Source: an uncultured Clostridia bacterium (GTDB lineage Bacteria; Bacillota; Clostridia; Christensenellales; CAG-917). Taken from it: a stretch of DNA of 64,000 nt. Below are positions 8,500 through 17,158 of this stretch, piece after piece (within the stretch, counting starts at the first letter, position 1; every line of letters starts with the position of its first letter). The position numbers and the translations under genes were made by a program. The notes beneath the pieces are model-generated. The model saw nothing but the letters and a program-made list of their open reading frames with translations. It searched no databases and was not told the origin of the DNA. The stretch is taken from NCBI GenBank assembly GCA_947589475.1, contig CANQBO010000009.1:1-64000 (forward strand), written 5' to 3'.

Positions 8500-8601
8500 A
8501 TGTGAGTATAGGGGGAGGCTCCGCCGTAGGCGGTGGTGGGGGTCCCATTATAAATAAACACTCGGACAAGACAAACGCAAATATCAATCTATCCCGCAGG
8601 A

Positions 8602-8727
8602 ATTTGGCGCTTGCATACAATCAAAAAACGCGCGAATGTTGGCGATAAAAGAGCCACGTTCGCGCGTTTTTAGCATGGAGTGCAGGGGACGAAGTCCCTT
8701 GCCGAGGTGTGGGCGAGCCGCCCACAT
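8602..8727 (+). repeat. Hairpin repeat family 2, copy 1
   Basis: A perfect-stemmed hairpin AAAAACGCGCGAATGT ... ACGTTCGCGCGTTTTT (8623-8671) with an AGCC-type loop, followed by GTGCAGGGGACGAAGTCCC and a GCGGGCGAGC-like tail ending in CCCACAT. Further copies lie at about 29317 (reverse), 30777 and 52747. The stem arms differ between copies while pairing is kept, as in a structured RNA or a terminator-bearing mobile repeat. Confidence 0.75.
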
Positions 8728-8761
8728 GGAGTAATAAAACCAGAGAGAAGGGCAGAGCCCT

Positions 8762-9550
8762 TCAAGCGGGTGCGACGCCTCTTAAAACGATCTGTTTTTG
8801 AGGGGCGTAGCAGTCTCGGCGAATGAGCACGGAACGCACAAGTTTGCCATCCTCGAAATAGTCGAGCCAACCTTCGGATTTTATGCCGTTTTTGCCATAG
8901 GTGTCGATCCTTTCCTCGCCGAAGGGTATGGACGCGTCCTCTCGAAATTCGGTCTCATAGGGCAAGGTGTCAATGGTTTCGCTTCGCCGCCTTATGGATA
9001 CGGAGTCCACCCCGTATATTTCCGCGCGCAGATATTTGCCGTCCGCGGACATTTTTATCTTGATGGGGGAGGAAAGCGTATTGACAAATCTTAGATCGCT
9101 CGCGCTTGAAACCATAGCGTCAAAGGATGGCGCGACATAGCTCACGGGCAGGGAGTGCGCTCTCACGCAGGTCACGTCCAGACCCGCAAGCAGGGCGCAA
9201 TTGTACAGAGTACTGCTCACTTGGCACACGCCTCCGCCTATGCCCTCCTTAAATTCGCCGTCAACGATGATGTAAGCGGACTTGAAACCGTTCGCCTCGG
9301 TGCGCCTGCCGACTGAGTCGTTGAAAGAAAACTCGTCCTCGGGATAGAGCACGGTCCCGTCTATGCGTCGTGCGGCAAGCGCGACATTGCTCTTTCTGCC
9401 CTCGGAGCTTTCGCCGTAATATGTCGTAAAATGGGCGATGAGCTTCACCTCGTATCCGCTCGCGCGAGCGACATCCATATCTACCATGACTCCTCCGAAT
9501 ATTGCCACCGGCGTGAGAGCAAGCAACAACAGCACTGAAAATTTTTTCAT
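8762..9550 (-). CDS. VanW family protein
   Basis: 262-residue exported protein of the VanW family, found in many Gram-positives and named from vancomycin-resistance clusters; its biochemical role is not settled, though it is thought to act at the cell wall. An N-terminal hydrophobic signal segment covers residues 3-22. The VanW core shows YPEDEFSFN, the invariant GGGVCQVSSTLYNCAL stretch near 106-121, and RAHSLPVSYVAPSFDAMV. The C-terminal third resembles the small beta domain that follows VanW. No van ligase genes are nearby. A -10-like CATACT lies six bases before the ATG and there is no ribosome site, so the mRNA may be leaderless, though no convincing -35 box is present. Confidence 0.9.
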   Translation of the reverse strand: MKKFSVLLLLALTPVAIFGGVMVDMDVARASGYEVKLIAHFTTYYGESSEGRKSNVALAARRIDGTVLYPEDEFSFNDSVGRRTEANGFKSAYIIVDGEFKEGIGGGVCQVSSTLYNCALLAGLDVTCVRAHSLPVSYVAPSFDAMVSSASDLRFVNTLSSPIKIKMSADGKYLRAEIYGVDSVSIRRRSETIDTLPYETEFREDASIPFGEERIDTYGKNGIKSEGWLDYFEDGKLVRSVLIRRDCYAPQKQIVLRGVAPA

Positions 9551-9614
9551 ACTTATAGTATGCGCCTTAAAAAAAAATTGCGACGCGATTTGGCGTCAAG
9601 GGAGGCGTACAGCG

Positions 9615-9643
9615 TTGCCAAATTTTGTAATAAATTGCATAAT
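9615..9643 (+). promoter_or_regulatory. Candidate promoter of the ZIP gene
   Basis: TTGCCA (9615-9620), 17 bp, CATAAT (9638-9643). It is moderately good, and lies 89 bp before the likely start. Confidence 0.35.
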
Positions 9644-9731
9644 ACGGGTTTTATGATGTCGAAATTTGACGATAAAATGTCGAATATGTCGGAAAAAGAA
9701 ATGGTTGAGAAAGGCTTGAGGCGCATATGTT

Positions 9732-10535
9732 TTGGATATGGATAGCGTATGGCAGACTTTGATCTTGTCGCTCGCGGCGGGAGTCGCGGGCACGGGGATC
9801 GGCGGCGCGCTCGGGGCGCTGTTTGCAGACAAGGGGGAGAAGGTGACTTCAAGCGTGCTCGCGTTTGCCGCGGGGGTGATGCTGGGAATTTCCTTCCTCG
9901 AGATGTTGCCTGAGGCGACGGAGTGTTTTGAACTTTCAAAAAGAGCAAACGCTCTTGCGACTTTCGGAGCGTTTATGGCGGGCGCGGCGGCGACGGGAGT
10001 TTTGTCCGCGCTTGTCGGGAGGCTGAAGAAGAGGCATCTGGGGGACAAAAACGCGCTTGTGGCGATTGCCGCGCTGGACAGAGAGGCGGACAAGAAACGC
10101 ATGTTCAAGGCGGGGCTTATCATGCTTATCGCGATCGCTTTGCACAACTTCCCCGAGGGAATGGCGATAGGCGGCGCAGGCTCGCATGAGACGGCGATGG
10201 GCGTGAGCGTGGCAATTGCGATAGCGGTGCACAATGTCCCCGAAGGTATGGCTATAGCCGCGCCGCTCGCGGGAGGGGGCATGCGCGCGTGGAAGGCGGT
10301 CGTCCTGTCCTGCCTTGCGGGGAGCGCAACGGTGCTCGGCGCGATATTCGGACTTTTGATAGGCGGTACGGGCGGCGCGGCGGCTGGCGCGTGTCTTGCG
10401 GCGGCGGCGGGAGCGATGGTGTATGTCTCAGCGGCGGAATTGCTCAAAGAGGCGGCGGCAACAACGGGAAAGTTGCCGTGGATGAGTCTGCTTGCGGGGC
10501 TTATGTGCGCGGCGGCGTTTGTGTATATTTTTTGA
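9732..10535 (+). CDS. ZIP family metal transporter
   Basis: 267-residue integral membrane protein of the ZIP family (ZupT/GufA branch), importing zinc and other divalent metals. Eight hydrophobic segments can be drawn. The paired metal-site motifs HNFPEG (138-143) and HNVPEG (167-172) sit in helices 4 and 5, and the loop before them (about 95-125) is hydrophilic and charged, as is usual. The start is uncertain: TTG at 9732 follows a weak GAGG by ten bases, whereas ATG at 9738 is two codons further on; the proteins differ by two residues. It is monocistronic and divergent from VanW. Confidence 0.9.
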   Translation: MDMDSVWQTLILSLAAGVAGTGIGGALGALFADKGEKVTSSVLAFAAGVMLGISFLEMLPEATECFELSKRANALATFGAFMAGAAATGVLSALVGRLKKRHLGDKNALVAIAALDREADKKRMFKAGLIMLIAIALHNFPEGMAIGGAGSHETAMGVSVAIAIAVHNVPEGMAIAAPLAGGGMRAWKAVVLSCLAGSATVLGAIFGLLIGGTGGAAAGACLAAAAGAMVYVSAAELLKEAAATTGKLPWMSLLAGLMCAAAFVYIF

Positions 10536-10579
10536 TACGGGAGGGGAAAAGACAAAATTTTCAAACATACGAAAGGCTG

Positions 10580-10608
10580 TTGCAATAGTGCGCAAATTGT
10601 GATATAGT
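10580..10608 (+). promoter_or_regulatory. Promoter of the GH127-like gene
   Basis: TTGCAA (10580-10585), a 17-bp spacer and TATAGT (10603-10608), 42 bp before the TTG start. Confidence 0.6.
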
Positions 10609-10650
10609 TATCATAAGACATTACACACGTGTGCGTGAGAAGGCAAAAAA

Positions 10651-12615
10651 TTGGCACGTTCTGTTGACAAAAATCTGAAGAAACTTTCGCTTGGCGCGTT
10701 GCGCCCCACAGGGTGGTTGCTCGATCAAATGAAGCTGATGAACAGCCTGCAAAAGAGGCTCGGCGGCCTTATGAAGAACGGCGAGTGGGAGAGAGGCGAA
10801 AATTTGCCCCGCTACATCAGGGGCGTCGTTTTGCTTGCGGCGGCGCTTGACGACAAGACTCTGAAGGACAAAGCGGCAAGCTGTGTGCAGACATTGCTCA
10901 ACAGCGCGCGCGAAGGCGGCGATTTCGGTCCCGTGGATTATCGCGCGCTGTCCCCGAGGATAGAGGCGATAAAGGCGCTTTTGAGCTATTATGAGATGAT
11001 CTCGTATTACGACATCCCGGGCGGGGACAGGGTAATGGCGTTTTTGAAACGCTATTTCAAGCATCAATTCAACAATTTCGACGTCACGCCCAGCTGGTAT
11101 CATTCCCGCGCGCGTCTGCTTGACGAGATCGTCGCGATGGAAGCCGTGTACAGAGAGTCTGACAAGGAGTGGTTGCACGACCTCGGCGAGAAGCTGAGAG
11201 ACGCGACGACGGAGTGGTTCAAACTTGCGGAGAAGTTTCCGTATAAGAAGCCCGCAAGCAAATACATATCCGCAAAAGCTTTGAAGCGCATCGAAAGGAC
11301 GGTGCTCTCATACGACAAGGTCAGCGCGGCTCCGTCTAAGAAACGCAAACCTTTCACGCCCGAGCTTGTCGAAAAGAAGTGGAAAAAGCAGTCCGTCGCG
11401 GTTGAAACGGACGGCGTAAACGTCGCAAAGGCGGTGAAATATCCCGCGACGTACGGCAGGTTTATAGGCGACGACTCGCTCAAACAGCTGTCGCTGAAAC
11501 TTGTCAAACAGCTTATGAAGTATCACGGCACTCCCGCGGGCATGTTCACTTGCGACCTTCATCTTGCGGGCAGTTCTCCTTCGAGAGGGATAGACGTGCA
11601 AGCCTCCGTGGAAATGATAGAGTCGCTCGTCGAGGTCATAAGGGAGACGGGAGACCACTCCTGCGCCGATCTGCTTGAGCGCATAGTGTTCAACGTCATT
11701 CCCGCGGCATGCTTCCCCGATTGTTCCGCGGTGCAGGACGTCGTGCTCATCAATCAGGAGGAGGCGTCGGTCTCAAGAAAGCTCCCGAGCGGAGAGGAGG
11801 AGTTTTCAAACGCCTTCATCACAAAGAAGCTCTCCCGAGGCGCGATCGCGGCGCTCAGCGCATATCCGCTCTATCTCGAGGCGGCATGTCTCGTCAAGGA
11901 CAACGAGCTGAATTTCTTCACATATACTCCCTGCACTATGGAGCTGTCCATTGAAGGAGCAAGCATAACGCTGAGCGAAAAGACGGGGTATCCTTTCCGC
12001 AACACCGTCGTCTACAAGGTGGAGCAGGCAAGCGGCGAGACGGAGGTCAAAATAAACTTCCGCGTCCCCAAAAACACCTCTATGCAGGTGATCTCGGGAG
12101 GGCAGGTCGTCGCGAGCGGCACAAAGGAAATATCCGTCAAATGCATACTGCGTACGGGAAGCACCTTTATGCTCAAGCTGGGCATACCGCTCACGGTGGA
12201 GGACAACGACGACGGCACGGTCAGTCTTTTCAAGGGCAATCTGCTTATGAGCTACAAGTTGCCCTTCGAAGCGGCTCCCGACGAATCGGACAGGCGCATG
12301 ATAAATGTGAATTTCTCCAAAAAGTGGAACATAACTCCTCTGCTTTCGAGGCGTTCCCTCGGCGGAGTGCGCACGCTTCACGAGACGGAAAAGACGATCG
12401 TAAACGACTTTACAGAGCAACCCTTCTCATACGATCATCCTCCTTTCGAGTTGCAGATACGCGCCAAAAACGTTATGAATTGGGACTACGACGTAAACGG
12501 CTTCACCCAGATCCCGAAGAGACCCGAATTCTCGGAAGAAAGCCTGGAGCGCACCTTCATCCCCTTCGGCTGTTCGCTGTTGCATATAGCTCAATTTCCA
12601 AAATGTAATAAGTAG
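10651..12615 (+). CDS. GH127/DUF1680-like protein without the catalytic cysteines
   Basis: 654-residue cytoplasmic protein related to glycoside hydrolase family 127 (beta-L-arabinofuranosidases, DUF1680). The family is recognised from the N-terminal (alpha/alpha)6 region (WERGENLPRYIRG), the HLAGSSPSRGIDVQASVEM block and the LLERIVFNVIPAA helix, followed by a beta-sandwich. In active members the second block reads G-x-E-x-C and a later block carries adjacent cysteines that bind zinc with the nucleophile; here the first is G-I-D-V-Q and the cysteine block is replaced by cysteine-free sequence. It is probably inactive as an arabinofuranosidase or uses another mechanism. The TTG start has GAGAAGG seven bases before it. 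A PH-domain gene follows after eight bases. Confidence 0.75.
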   Translation: MARSVDKNLKKLSLGALRPTGWLLDQMKLMNSLQKRLGGLMKNGEWERGENLPRYIRGVVLLAAALDDKTLKDKAASCVQTLLNSAREGGDFGPVDYRALSPRIEAIKALLSYYEMISYYDIPGGDRVMAFLKRYFKHQFNNFDVTPSWYHSRARLLDEIVAMEAVYRESDKEWLHDLGEKLRDATTEWFKLAEKFPYKKPASKYISAKALKRIERTVLSYDKVSAAPSKKRKPFTPELVEKKWKKQSVAVETDGVNVAKAVKYPATYGRFIGDDSLKQLSLKLVKQLMKYHGTPAGMFTCDLHLAGSSPSRGIDVQASVEMIESLVEVIRETGDHSCADLLERIVFNVIPAACFPDCSAVQDVVLINQEEASVSRKLPSGEEEFSNAFITKKLSRGAIAALSAYPLYLEAACLVKDNELNFFTYTPCTMELSIEGASITLSEKTGYPFRNTVVYKVEQASGETEVKINFRVPKNTSMQVISGGQVVASGTKEISVKCILRTGSTFMLKLGIPLTVEDNDDGTVSLFKGNLLMSYKLPFEAAPDESDRRMINVNFSKKWNITPLLSRRSLGGVRTLHETEKTIVNDFTEQPFSYDHPPFELQIRAKNVMNWDYDVNGFTQIPKRPEFSEESLERTFIPFGCSLLHIAQFPKCNK

Positions 12616-12623
12616 GTAAGGAT

Positions 12624-13181
12624 ATGAAAACTTTAGAAAGAAAATATTCAAGTTCCGAACGTATCATAGCAAAGGCGAAATTCTCCGCCTGGGTCTATAT
12701 CTCTCCCGTGATCGTCGCCCTCGTATTGGGCGGCATAATCGCCGCGCTGTGGTTGTTCGGCGGCAAGATCGAAGGGCTGTTCGGCGTCGCAAACGCGCCC
12801 AAATACCTCACGGAACAAAACTTGAGGTGGGCATTGCTTGCGGCGGCGGGCGTCGTGCTTATCAGCGTGCTCCTCGTGTCTTTGAAGCTCTACAGCAAGG
12901 AGCTTATCGTGACTGAGGACAAGATCGTATATCGCGAGGGTATCGCAAGCGTGCACAACGTCGTCATTCCGCTCAAAGAGGTGCGTATACTCGAGAGCCA
13001 TCAGACGGGATTTCAAAGGATGTTCGGCATAGGCACGATCACGATAATCTCGGACGCGGAGAAGCCATACACCATCAAGGGCGTCAAGAGTGCGGATCGG
13101 TTCTCCCGCCGCATAGTTCGTCAAATGAGTGAGGTGCGCCGTGCTCAAGAGTCGACAAGGTTTGTCCTCAAGCTCAGCTGA
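12624..13181 (+). CDS. Membrane protein with bacterial PH domain
   Basis: 185-residue membrane protein. Two hydrophobic segments (about 24-46 and 70-88) are followed by a cytoplasmic bacterial PH-like domain (about 90-170: YSKELIVTEDKIVYREGI, then the strand-rich VIPLKEVRILESHQTGFQRMFGIGTITI stretch). The layout matches YdbS/YdbT-type bPH2 proteins, which are common in Bacillota and poorly understood. It starts eight bases after the GH127-like stop, with GGTAAGGAT before the ATG, and so is in the same operon. A terminator-like hairpin follows at 13248-13278. Confidence 0.8.
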   Translation: MKTLERKYSSSERIIAKAKFSAWVYISPVIVALVLGGIIAALWLFGGKIEGLFGVANAPKYLTEQNLRWALLAAAGVVLISVLLVSLKLYSKELIVTEDKIVYREGIASVHNVVIPLKEVRILESHQTGFQRMFGIGTITIISDAEKPYTIKGVKSADRFSRRIVRQMSEVRRAQESTRFVLKLS

Positions 13182-13247
13182 GCGCGCGACGCGTCGCCGC
13201 GACTCGAAAGTGCAGGGGACCCCTGTATTTCAAACATGTCAAAATTT

Positions 13248-13278
13248 GCGTCCGAAGGAGTGTTTGGGCGCTTTTTTT
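13248..13278 (+). terminator. Terminator after the PH-domain gene
   Basis: GCGTCC (13248-13253) pairs with GGGCGC (13266-13271), followed by seven T. A second palindrome, CAGGGGACCCCTG, lies at 13213-13225. Confidence 0.5.
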
Positions 13279-13365
13279 GTTGCTTTAAGGGGGAGCGAAA
13301 AGCGTCGAAAACAATCGATTTTGATAAGATTTCATACTTTTTTAACATTTTCTTAATGACGACGC

Positions 13366-13399
13366 CTCAAAATATGCTGTAACTCAAAATATGCTGTAA
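13366..13399 (+). repeat. 17-bp perfect tandem direct repeat upstream of a start
   Basis: The 17-mer CTCAAAATATGCTGTAA occurs twice back to back (13366-13382, 13383-13399), ending just before the AAGGATGG ribosome site of the next gene. It may duplicate a TGnTGTAAT-type -10 element. Confidence 0.8.
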
Positions 13400-13417
13400 T
13401 AAGGATGGTAAAATGCT

Positions 13418-14266
13418 ATGGAAAAAGTCGGTTACATCAAATTTGTGAAACTGAAGTTCGGGAAAGACAAATCGTACTTTGCTTTGCTTATACTGTTTGA
13501 GCTGTTTTATATCGCGACGACCATATATTTTTCCGTCCTCGAACAGCTGAGGGACGCTTTGCTTGCGGCGGCGTTTTTGCTTGTTCCGCCCGCAATGTTG
13601 GCGCTTGAGAAGAGCTTGCACCTCGAGATCAAAGTCCCGTTTGCGATAGGCGCTTTGTTCCTGATCATGGGCACTACGATAGGTTCGGGCTACGATTTGT
13701 ACACCATATCCCCGCTTTGGGACGACATTTTGCACTTATATTCCGGCTTTGTGTTCGGATGTATAGGCTTCGCGCTGTGCGAGGTGTTCATGGGCGAACC
13801 CAAAAACAGGCGCAGTTTTGCCATGGCTCTCTTTTTCGGGTTTTGCTTTTGCCTTATGGTCGCGCTCGTTTGGGAGCTTTTCGAATATCTCGCCACGGAG
13901 TTGGTCGGCGCGGATATGCAGGAGGATAAGTTGATAAACGGCTTCAATTCCTACTTCCTAAGCGGTACGCACGTGCAAGCGCAGGAAGTTGACGGCATCG
14001 TCAAGACCGTCATATATCTTGCGAATGGACAGACGATCACGCTGGACGGCTATTTGGACATCGGGCTTTACGACACGCTAAACGACATGCTCATATGCCT
14101 GATAGGGACGATCGCGTATCTGATAATCGTGCCCGTGATGTACTTCAAGAGCAAGAGGCTTTTCGCCGCGTTTGTGCCTCAGCCCGTCGCATATTTGGGC
14201 AAGACTCAGGAGGAATACATACGCGTCGCGACTGACGACGACGCATGCGAAAGCCATGCCGCTTGA
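13418..14266 (+). CDS. YjdF-like (DUF2238) integral membrane protein
   Basis: 282-residue membrane protein with about seven hydrophobic segments. The signature of the DUF2238/YjdF-like family is present: WDDILHLYSGFVFGCIGF, ALVWELFEY and GLYDTLNDMLICLIG, which place acidic and histidine residues (D, H, E) within the membrane region. The function of the family is unknown. A soluble loop (about 165-205) separates the last helices, and the C-terminus is cytoplasmic and hydrophilic. AAGGATGG precedes the ATG, and two copies of a 17-bp repeat lie immediately upstream. It has its own terminator. Confidence 0.75.
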   Translation: MEKVGYIKFVKLKFGKDKSYFALLILFELFYIATTIYFSVLEQLRDALLAAAFLLVPPAMLALEKSLHLEIKVPFAIGALFLIMGTTIGSGYDLYTISPLWDDILHLYSGFVFGCIGFALCEVFMGEPKNRRSFAMALFFGFCFCLMVALVWELFEYLATELVGADMQEDKLINGFNSYFLSGTHVQAQEVDGIVKTVIYLANGQTITLDGYLDIGLYDTLNDMLICLIGTIAYLIIVPVMYFKSKRLFAAFVPQPVAYLGKTQEEYIRVATDDDACESHAA

Positions 14267-14316
14267 CGATGCCGCCATACAAAACAGACATTAGTATGTA
14301 TTGCAACCTTTTTAGG

Positions 14317-14338
14317 CGCAGACTCGCGTCTGCGTTTT
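14317..14338 (+). terminator. Terminator after the YjdF-like gene
   Basis: CGCAGAC (14317-14323), a TCGC loop and GTCTGCG (14328-14334), then four T. It lies in the 356-bp gap 14267-14622, where I see no convincing gene. Confidence 0.6.
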
Positions 14339-14547
14339 AAGATTGCGTTGTTTGTTTTAATGCTCTTCATAGCAGAATGCCGTATAGATATTCACGATTT
14401 TATAAAAACAGACAAATTCTCGTTGAGTTTCACGATGTTGAAGCGTCGTATCGACTGTATGCGCGGGAAATTTCCGACGACATGTGCGCGTTTTCGAAGT
14501 CGACTCGGCGAGGAAAGCGAGGCAAGGTAAAATTTCAAATGTTTTTG

Positions 14548-14576
14548 TTGAGATTTTGACTTAATGGTGTTAATAT
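14548..14576 (+). promoter_or_regulatory. Promoter of the iron alcohol dehydrogenase gene
   Basis: TTGAGA (14548-14553), a 17-bp spacer and TAATAT (14571-14576). A second TTGACT (14556) lies nearby but has no matching -10. Confidence 0.5.
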
Positions 14577-14622
14577 ATTAGCAGTATAAATTTAATAGCG
14601 GTTTTTGCCGCGCGGAGGGAAA

Positions 14623-15843
14623 ATGAATTGCTTCACAAAATTCGGATGCCGCGTCTTTCAAAAGGTGATGTGGTGCGCAATGTGGTTCCTGCCTTGGAAT
14701 CAAAACAAGGCTACGCTTTCGGGCGCGGGCAGCATAAAGGAGTTGCCGCGTTTTCTAAAGGATAAGGGATTCAAGAGCATCCTCATCGTTACGGACGGCG
14801 GACTTTTCAAGCTGGGCATGGCGGACCCCATCCTTGCCGCGTGCGAGGCGGAGGGCATGAATGGCGTCGTATATCACGACGTCGTGCCGAACCCAACTAT
14901 AGGCAACATCGAGGACGGACTCAAGATGTACAATGACAACGGATGCGACGTAATAGTCGCGCTCGGCGGCGGCTCCGCGATGGATTGCGCAAAGGGCATT
15001 GCGGCGAGAGTTGCGCGTCCGAAGAAGTCCATTCCGCAAATGAAGGGCGTGCTGAAGGTCATGCACAAGCTTCCTCCGCTCGTAGCGATACCCACGACGT
15101 CGGGCACAGGCTCCGAGGCGACGCTGGCGGCGGTCATATCCAACCCCGAAACGCACGAGAAATATCCCATCAACGACCCCGTCCTCATTCCGAGGTACGT
15201 CGTCATGGACCCCGAACTCACGAAGTCCCTTCCCAAACACATCACCTCTACGACGGGCATGGACGCGCTGACGCACGCGGTCGAGGCGTACATAGGCGGC
15301 GAAAACACCTCGCGCACAAAGAAAGACGCTATCGAGGCGATCAAGCTCATAAACGAAAACCTCAAGAAGGCATACGAGCACGGCGAGGATCTGGACGCGC
15401 GCAACAAGATGCAACAGGCGGCATATCTCGCGGGCAAGGCGTTCACAAGGGCGTACGTCGGCTATGTGCACGCGGTGGCGCACACTTTGGGCGGCGAGTA
15501 CGGAGTTCCTCACGGACTTGCCAACGCGGTCATTTTGCCGTACGTGCTCAAGGCATACGGCAAGAGCGCGCATAAAAAGCTTGCTAAGCTCGCGGACGTT
15601 ATAGGCTTGCAAGGTCAGACGAAAGCGGAAAAGGCGAACGCTTTCATCGCGTGGATAGAAAATATGAATGCCGATATGCAGATCCCCACAAAGATACTCT
15701 CAAAAGAGGGCGGCCCGTTGATACAGGAAGAGAGGCTCCCCGTCATGATAGAGCACGCGCTCAAAGAGGCGAACCCGCTCTATCCGTGTCCGCAGGTCTG
15801 GGGCAAGGAAGAGATCGAAAAGATATACAGACAGATCATGTGA
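14623..15843 (+). CDS. Iron-containing alcohol dehydrogenase
   Basis: 406-residue cytoplasmic NAD(P)-linked group III alcohol dehydrogenase. The nucleotide-binding GGGSAMDCAKG is near residue 110-120, and the metal ligands are visible as the Asp and His of MDALTHAVEAY and the two histidines of VAHTLGGEYGVPHG. A short hydrophobic N-terminal extension (CRVFQKVMWCAMWFLPW) precedes the usual start of the fold and might associate with the membrane. The upstream in-frame TTG (14605) is rejected because GGAGGG (14614-14619) lies between it and the ATG. Substrate (butanol, ethanol, diol or other) cannot be told. It is monocistronic, with promoter and a downstream hairpin. Confidence 0.92.
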   Translation: MNCFTKFGCRVFQKVMWCAMWFLPWNQNKATLSGAGSIKELPRFLKDKGFKSILIVTDGGLFKLGMADPILAACEAEGMNGVVYHDVVPNPTIGNIEDGLKMYNDNGCDVIVALGGGSAMDCAKGIAARVARPKKSIPQMKGVLKVMHKLPPLVAIPTTSGTGSEATLAAVISNPETHEKYPINDPVLIPRYVVMDPELTKSLPKHITSTTGMDALTHAVEAYIGGENTSRTKKDAIEAIKLINENLKKAYEHGEDLDARNKMQQAAYLAGKAFTRAYVGYVHAVAHTLGGEYGVPHGLANAVILPYVLKAYGKSAHKKLAKLADVIGLQGQTKAEKANAFIAWIENMNADMQIPTKILSKEGGPLIQEERLPVMIEHALKEANPLYPCPQVWGKEEIEKIYRQIM

Positions 15844-15855
15844 CTTTATTATTTT

Positions 15856-15884
15856 CCCGCGGCGCTTGTCCGCGGGATATTTTA
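15856..15884 (+). terminator. Hairpin after the alcohol dehydrogenase
   Basis: CCCGCGG (15856-15862) pairs with CCGCGGG (15870-15876), followed by ATATTTTA. It has a strong stem and a modest T tract. Confidence 0.5.
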
Positions 15885-15939
15885 CGCCTGAGACCGCGAT
15901 ACGGGGCGACTCGCGCGGTCTTTATAAATGAGGAGATAT

Positions 15940-16965
15940 ATGAAAAGACGGCTTCCGCTCATCGTTACGGCGACTTTGATCGCGGCGCTTTTGTGCGTCG
16001 CTCTGTGCTCATGCGCAAGGCGCGATACGCTTTACGACCTCAGCTATGATTCGTCCGCGTATACGGCTAAGGAAAGCGTCGAGGCGGAGGGTATCGCCTC
16101 GCTCGATATAGAGTGGTTTGCGGGAGAGGTGCGCTTCGAGAGGACTGAGGACGCAAAACTCGGCGCGTCCGAACGCGGCGCAGGAAAACGCGGAGAGCTT
16201 TACACCATGCATACAAAGGCGGAAAACGGCACGCTGTATATCAAATGCGCCGCTCCCGGCAAGTACGAGCTTATAGGGGACATGGTAAAGACGCTCACCG
16301 TACGCGTTCCCGAAGATCTTTCTTTTGACAGCGTATCCGTCAACGGCTACAGCGTAAACGTTTACGCTCAAGGACTTGCGTCAAAACTCACGCGCGTCAA
16401 GACTTCGTCGGGGGCTATCGTCATGGATACGGAAGCAAAGGATATGACGTCCTATCCCCGCGACATATCGCTCGAGACTTCAAGCGGCGACATCTGGCTC
16501 AACGTGTTGCACCCCGTAGTGTCCGAGGGACAGGGCGACGGCAAAGTCGAAGCTACGACATCCTCGGGACAGCTCGACGTCAAGGTCAACGCGCCCATAC
16601 CCCTTCTCAAAGTCAAGACGTCGTCGGGCGCGCAGAATATAGAGCTTGAAAAAGAGGTCTCCGAGCTGGATATTACAACATCCTCGGGGAAGGTGGACGT
16701 CGCCTTAAACGTCTCGCCCCTCAAAATGAATGTTTGGGCTGAAAAGTCCTCGATCGCACTCGGTCTCAACGGAAACGACGCTTTCGAGCTGATTTCCGAC
16801 GCCAAAGTCGAGGGCGACCTGACGGATTCCTTCGTGCGCGAGCCTTTGACCGACGGCAACTTCAAATATACCTATCGGCCCGACGGATACCTCGGCGCCG
16901 CCCTCGCTCGGTTTACAGTGCAGGGCAAAAATTCCGTCCTGCGTCTGAAAAAACGCACTTCGTAA
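15940..16965 (+). CDS. DUF4097 lipoprotein
   Basis: 341-residue exported protein. A signal segment (residues 5-22) ends in a lipobox-like LCSC with Cys25 as the lipidated residue, so it is probably anchored outside the membrane. The rest is a repetitive beta-solenoid-like DUF4097 domain with recurrent TSSG triplets (KTSSGA, ETSSGD, TTSSGQ, KTSSGA, TTSSGK) spaced about 25-35 residues apart, typical of this family, which is often encoded with anti-sigma or stress modules; none is seen here. AGGAG at 15931-15935 lies between the ATG at 15928 and the chosen ATG at 15940. The function is unknown. Confidence 0.85.
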   Translation: MKRRLPLIVTATLIAALLCVALCSCARRDTLYDLSYDSSAYTAKESVEAEGIASLDIEWFAGEVRFERTEDAKLGASERGAGKRGELYTMHTKAENGTLYIKCAAPGKYELIGDMVKTLTVRVPEDLSFDSVSVNGYSVNVYAQGLASKLTRVKTSSGAIVMDTEAKDMTSYPRDISLETSSGDIWLNVLHPVVSEGQGDGKVEATTSSGQLDVKVNAPIPLLKVKTSSGAQNIELEKEVSELDITTSSGKVDVALNVSPLKMNVWAEKSSIALGLNGNDAFELISDAKVEGDLTDSFVREPLTDGNFKYTYRPDGYLGAALARFTVQGKNSVLRLKKRTS

Positions 16966-17158
16966 TTTGAAAGCGCACAGAGATACTCTCAAAATAAAGG
17001 TCGACAAAACTCACGATGAAGGCGGTTGCGTCAGGAAAATACTTTCGAGGCGGCATATCAGACTTTCCTTTTTTCGAACACGGAAGTGCCTTGACATTCA
17101 CGGGGAACATGAAAAAGTATTGAAAATTTGCGCGTTTTCCTTGTTTTTAAAGGAGTTT

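Larger units (their letters stand above)
8253..8546. mobile_element. MITE-like element with about 40-bp inverted termini
   Basis: The left end (8253-8294) and right end (8507-8546) are near-perfect inverted copies starting GGGACCCCCACCACC and running through a GGAGCCTCCCCCTATA segment; only a few central bases differ. A TTATAA word lies just outside both ends (8243-8248 and 8548-8553). The interior encodes nothing but contains two ACCCC-type palindromes. The same outer sequence, TTATAAGTC followed by GGGACCCCCACCACC, recurs at 42231 as a solo hairpin. A non-autonomous element is the best reading; no transposase is present in the window. Confidence 0.65.
8163..8761. other. Repeat-filled intergenic region
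   Basis: No gene is supported in these 599 bp. They hold a MITE-like element with long inverted termini (8253-8546), two copies of the ACCCC-type palindrome (8299-8338 and 8452-8499), several GTCCGAGC/GCTCGGAC words, and a copy of the second dispersed repeat family (8602-8727). Each is listed separately. Confidence 0.8.

Noticed and set aside
14348..14559. Two overlapping 60-residue frames before the alcohol dehydrogenase gene
   Set aside because: No ribosome site, and they run to the edge of the downstream promoter.
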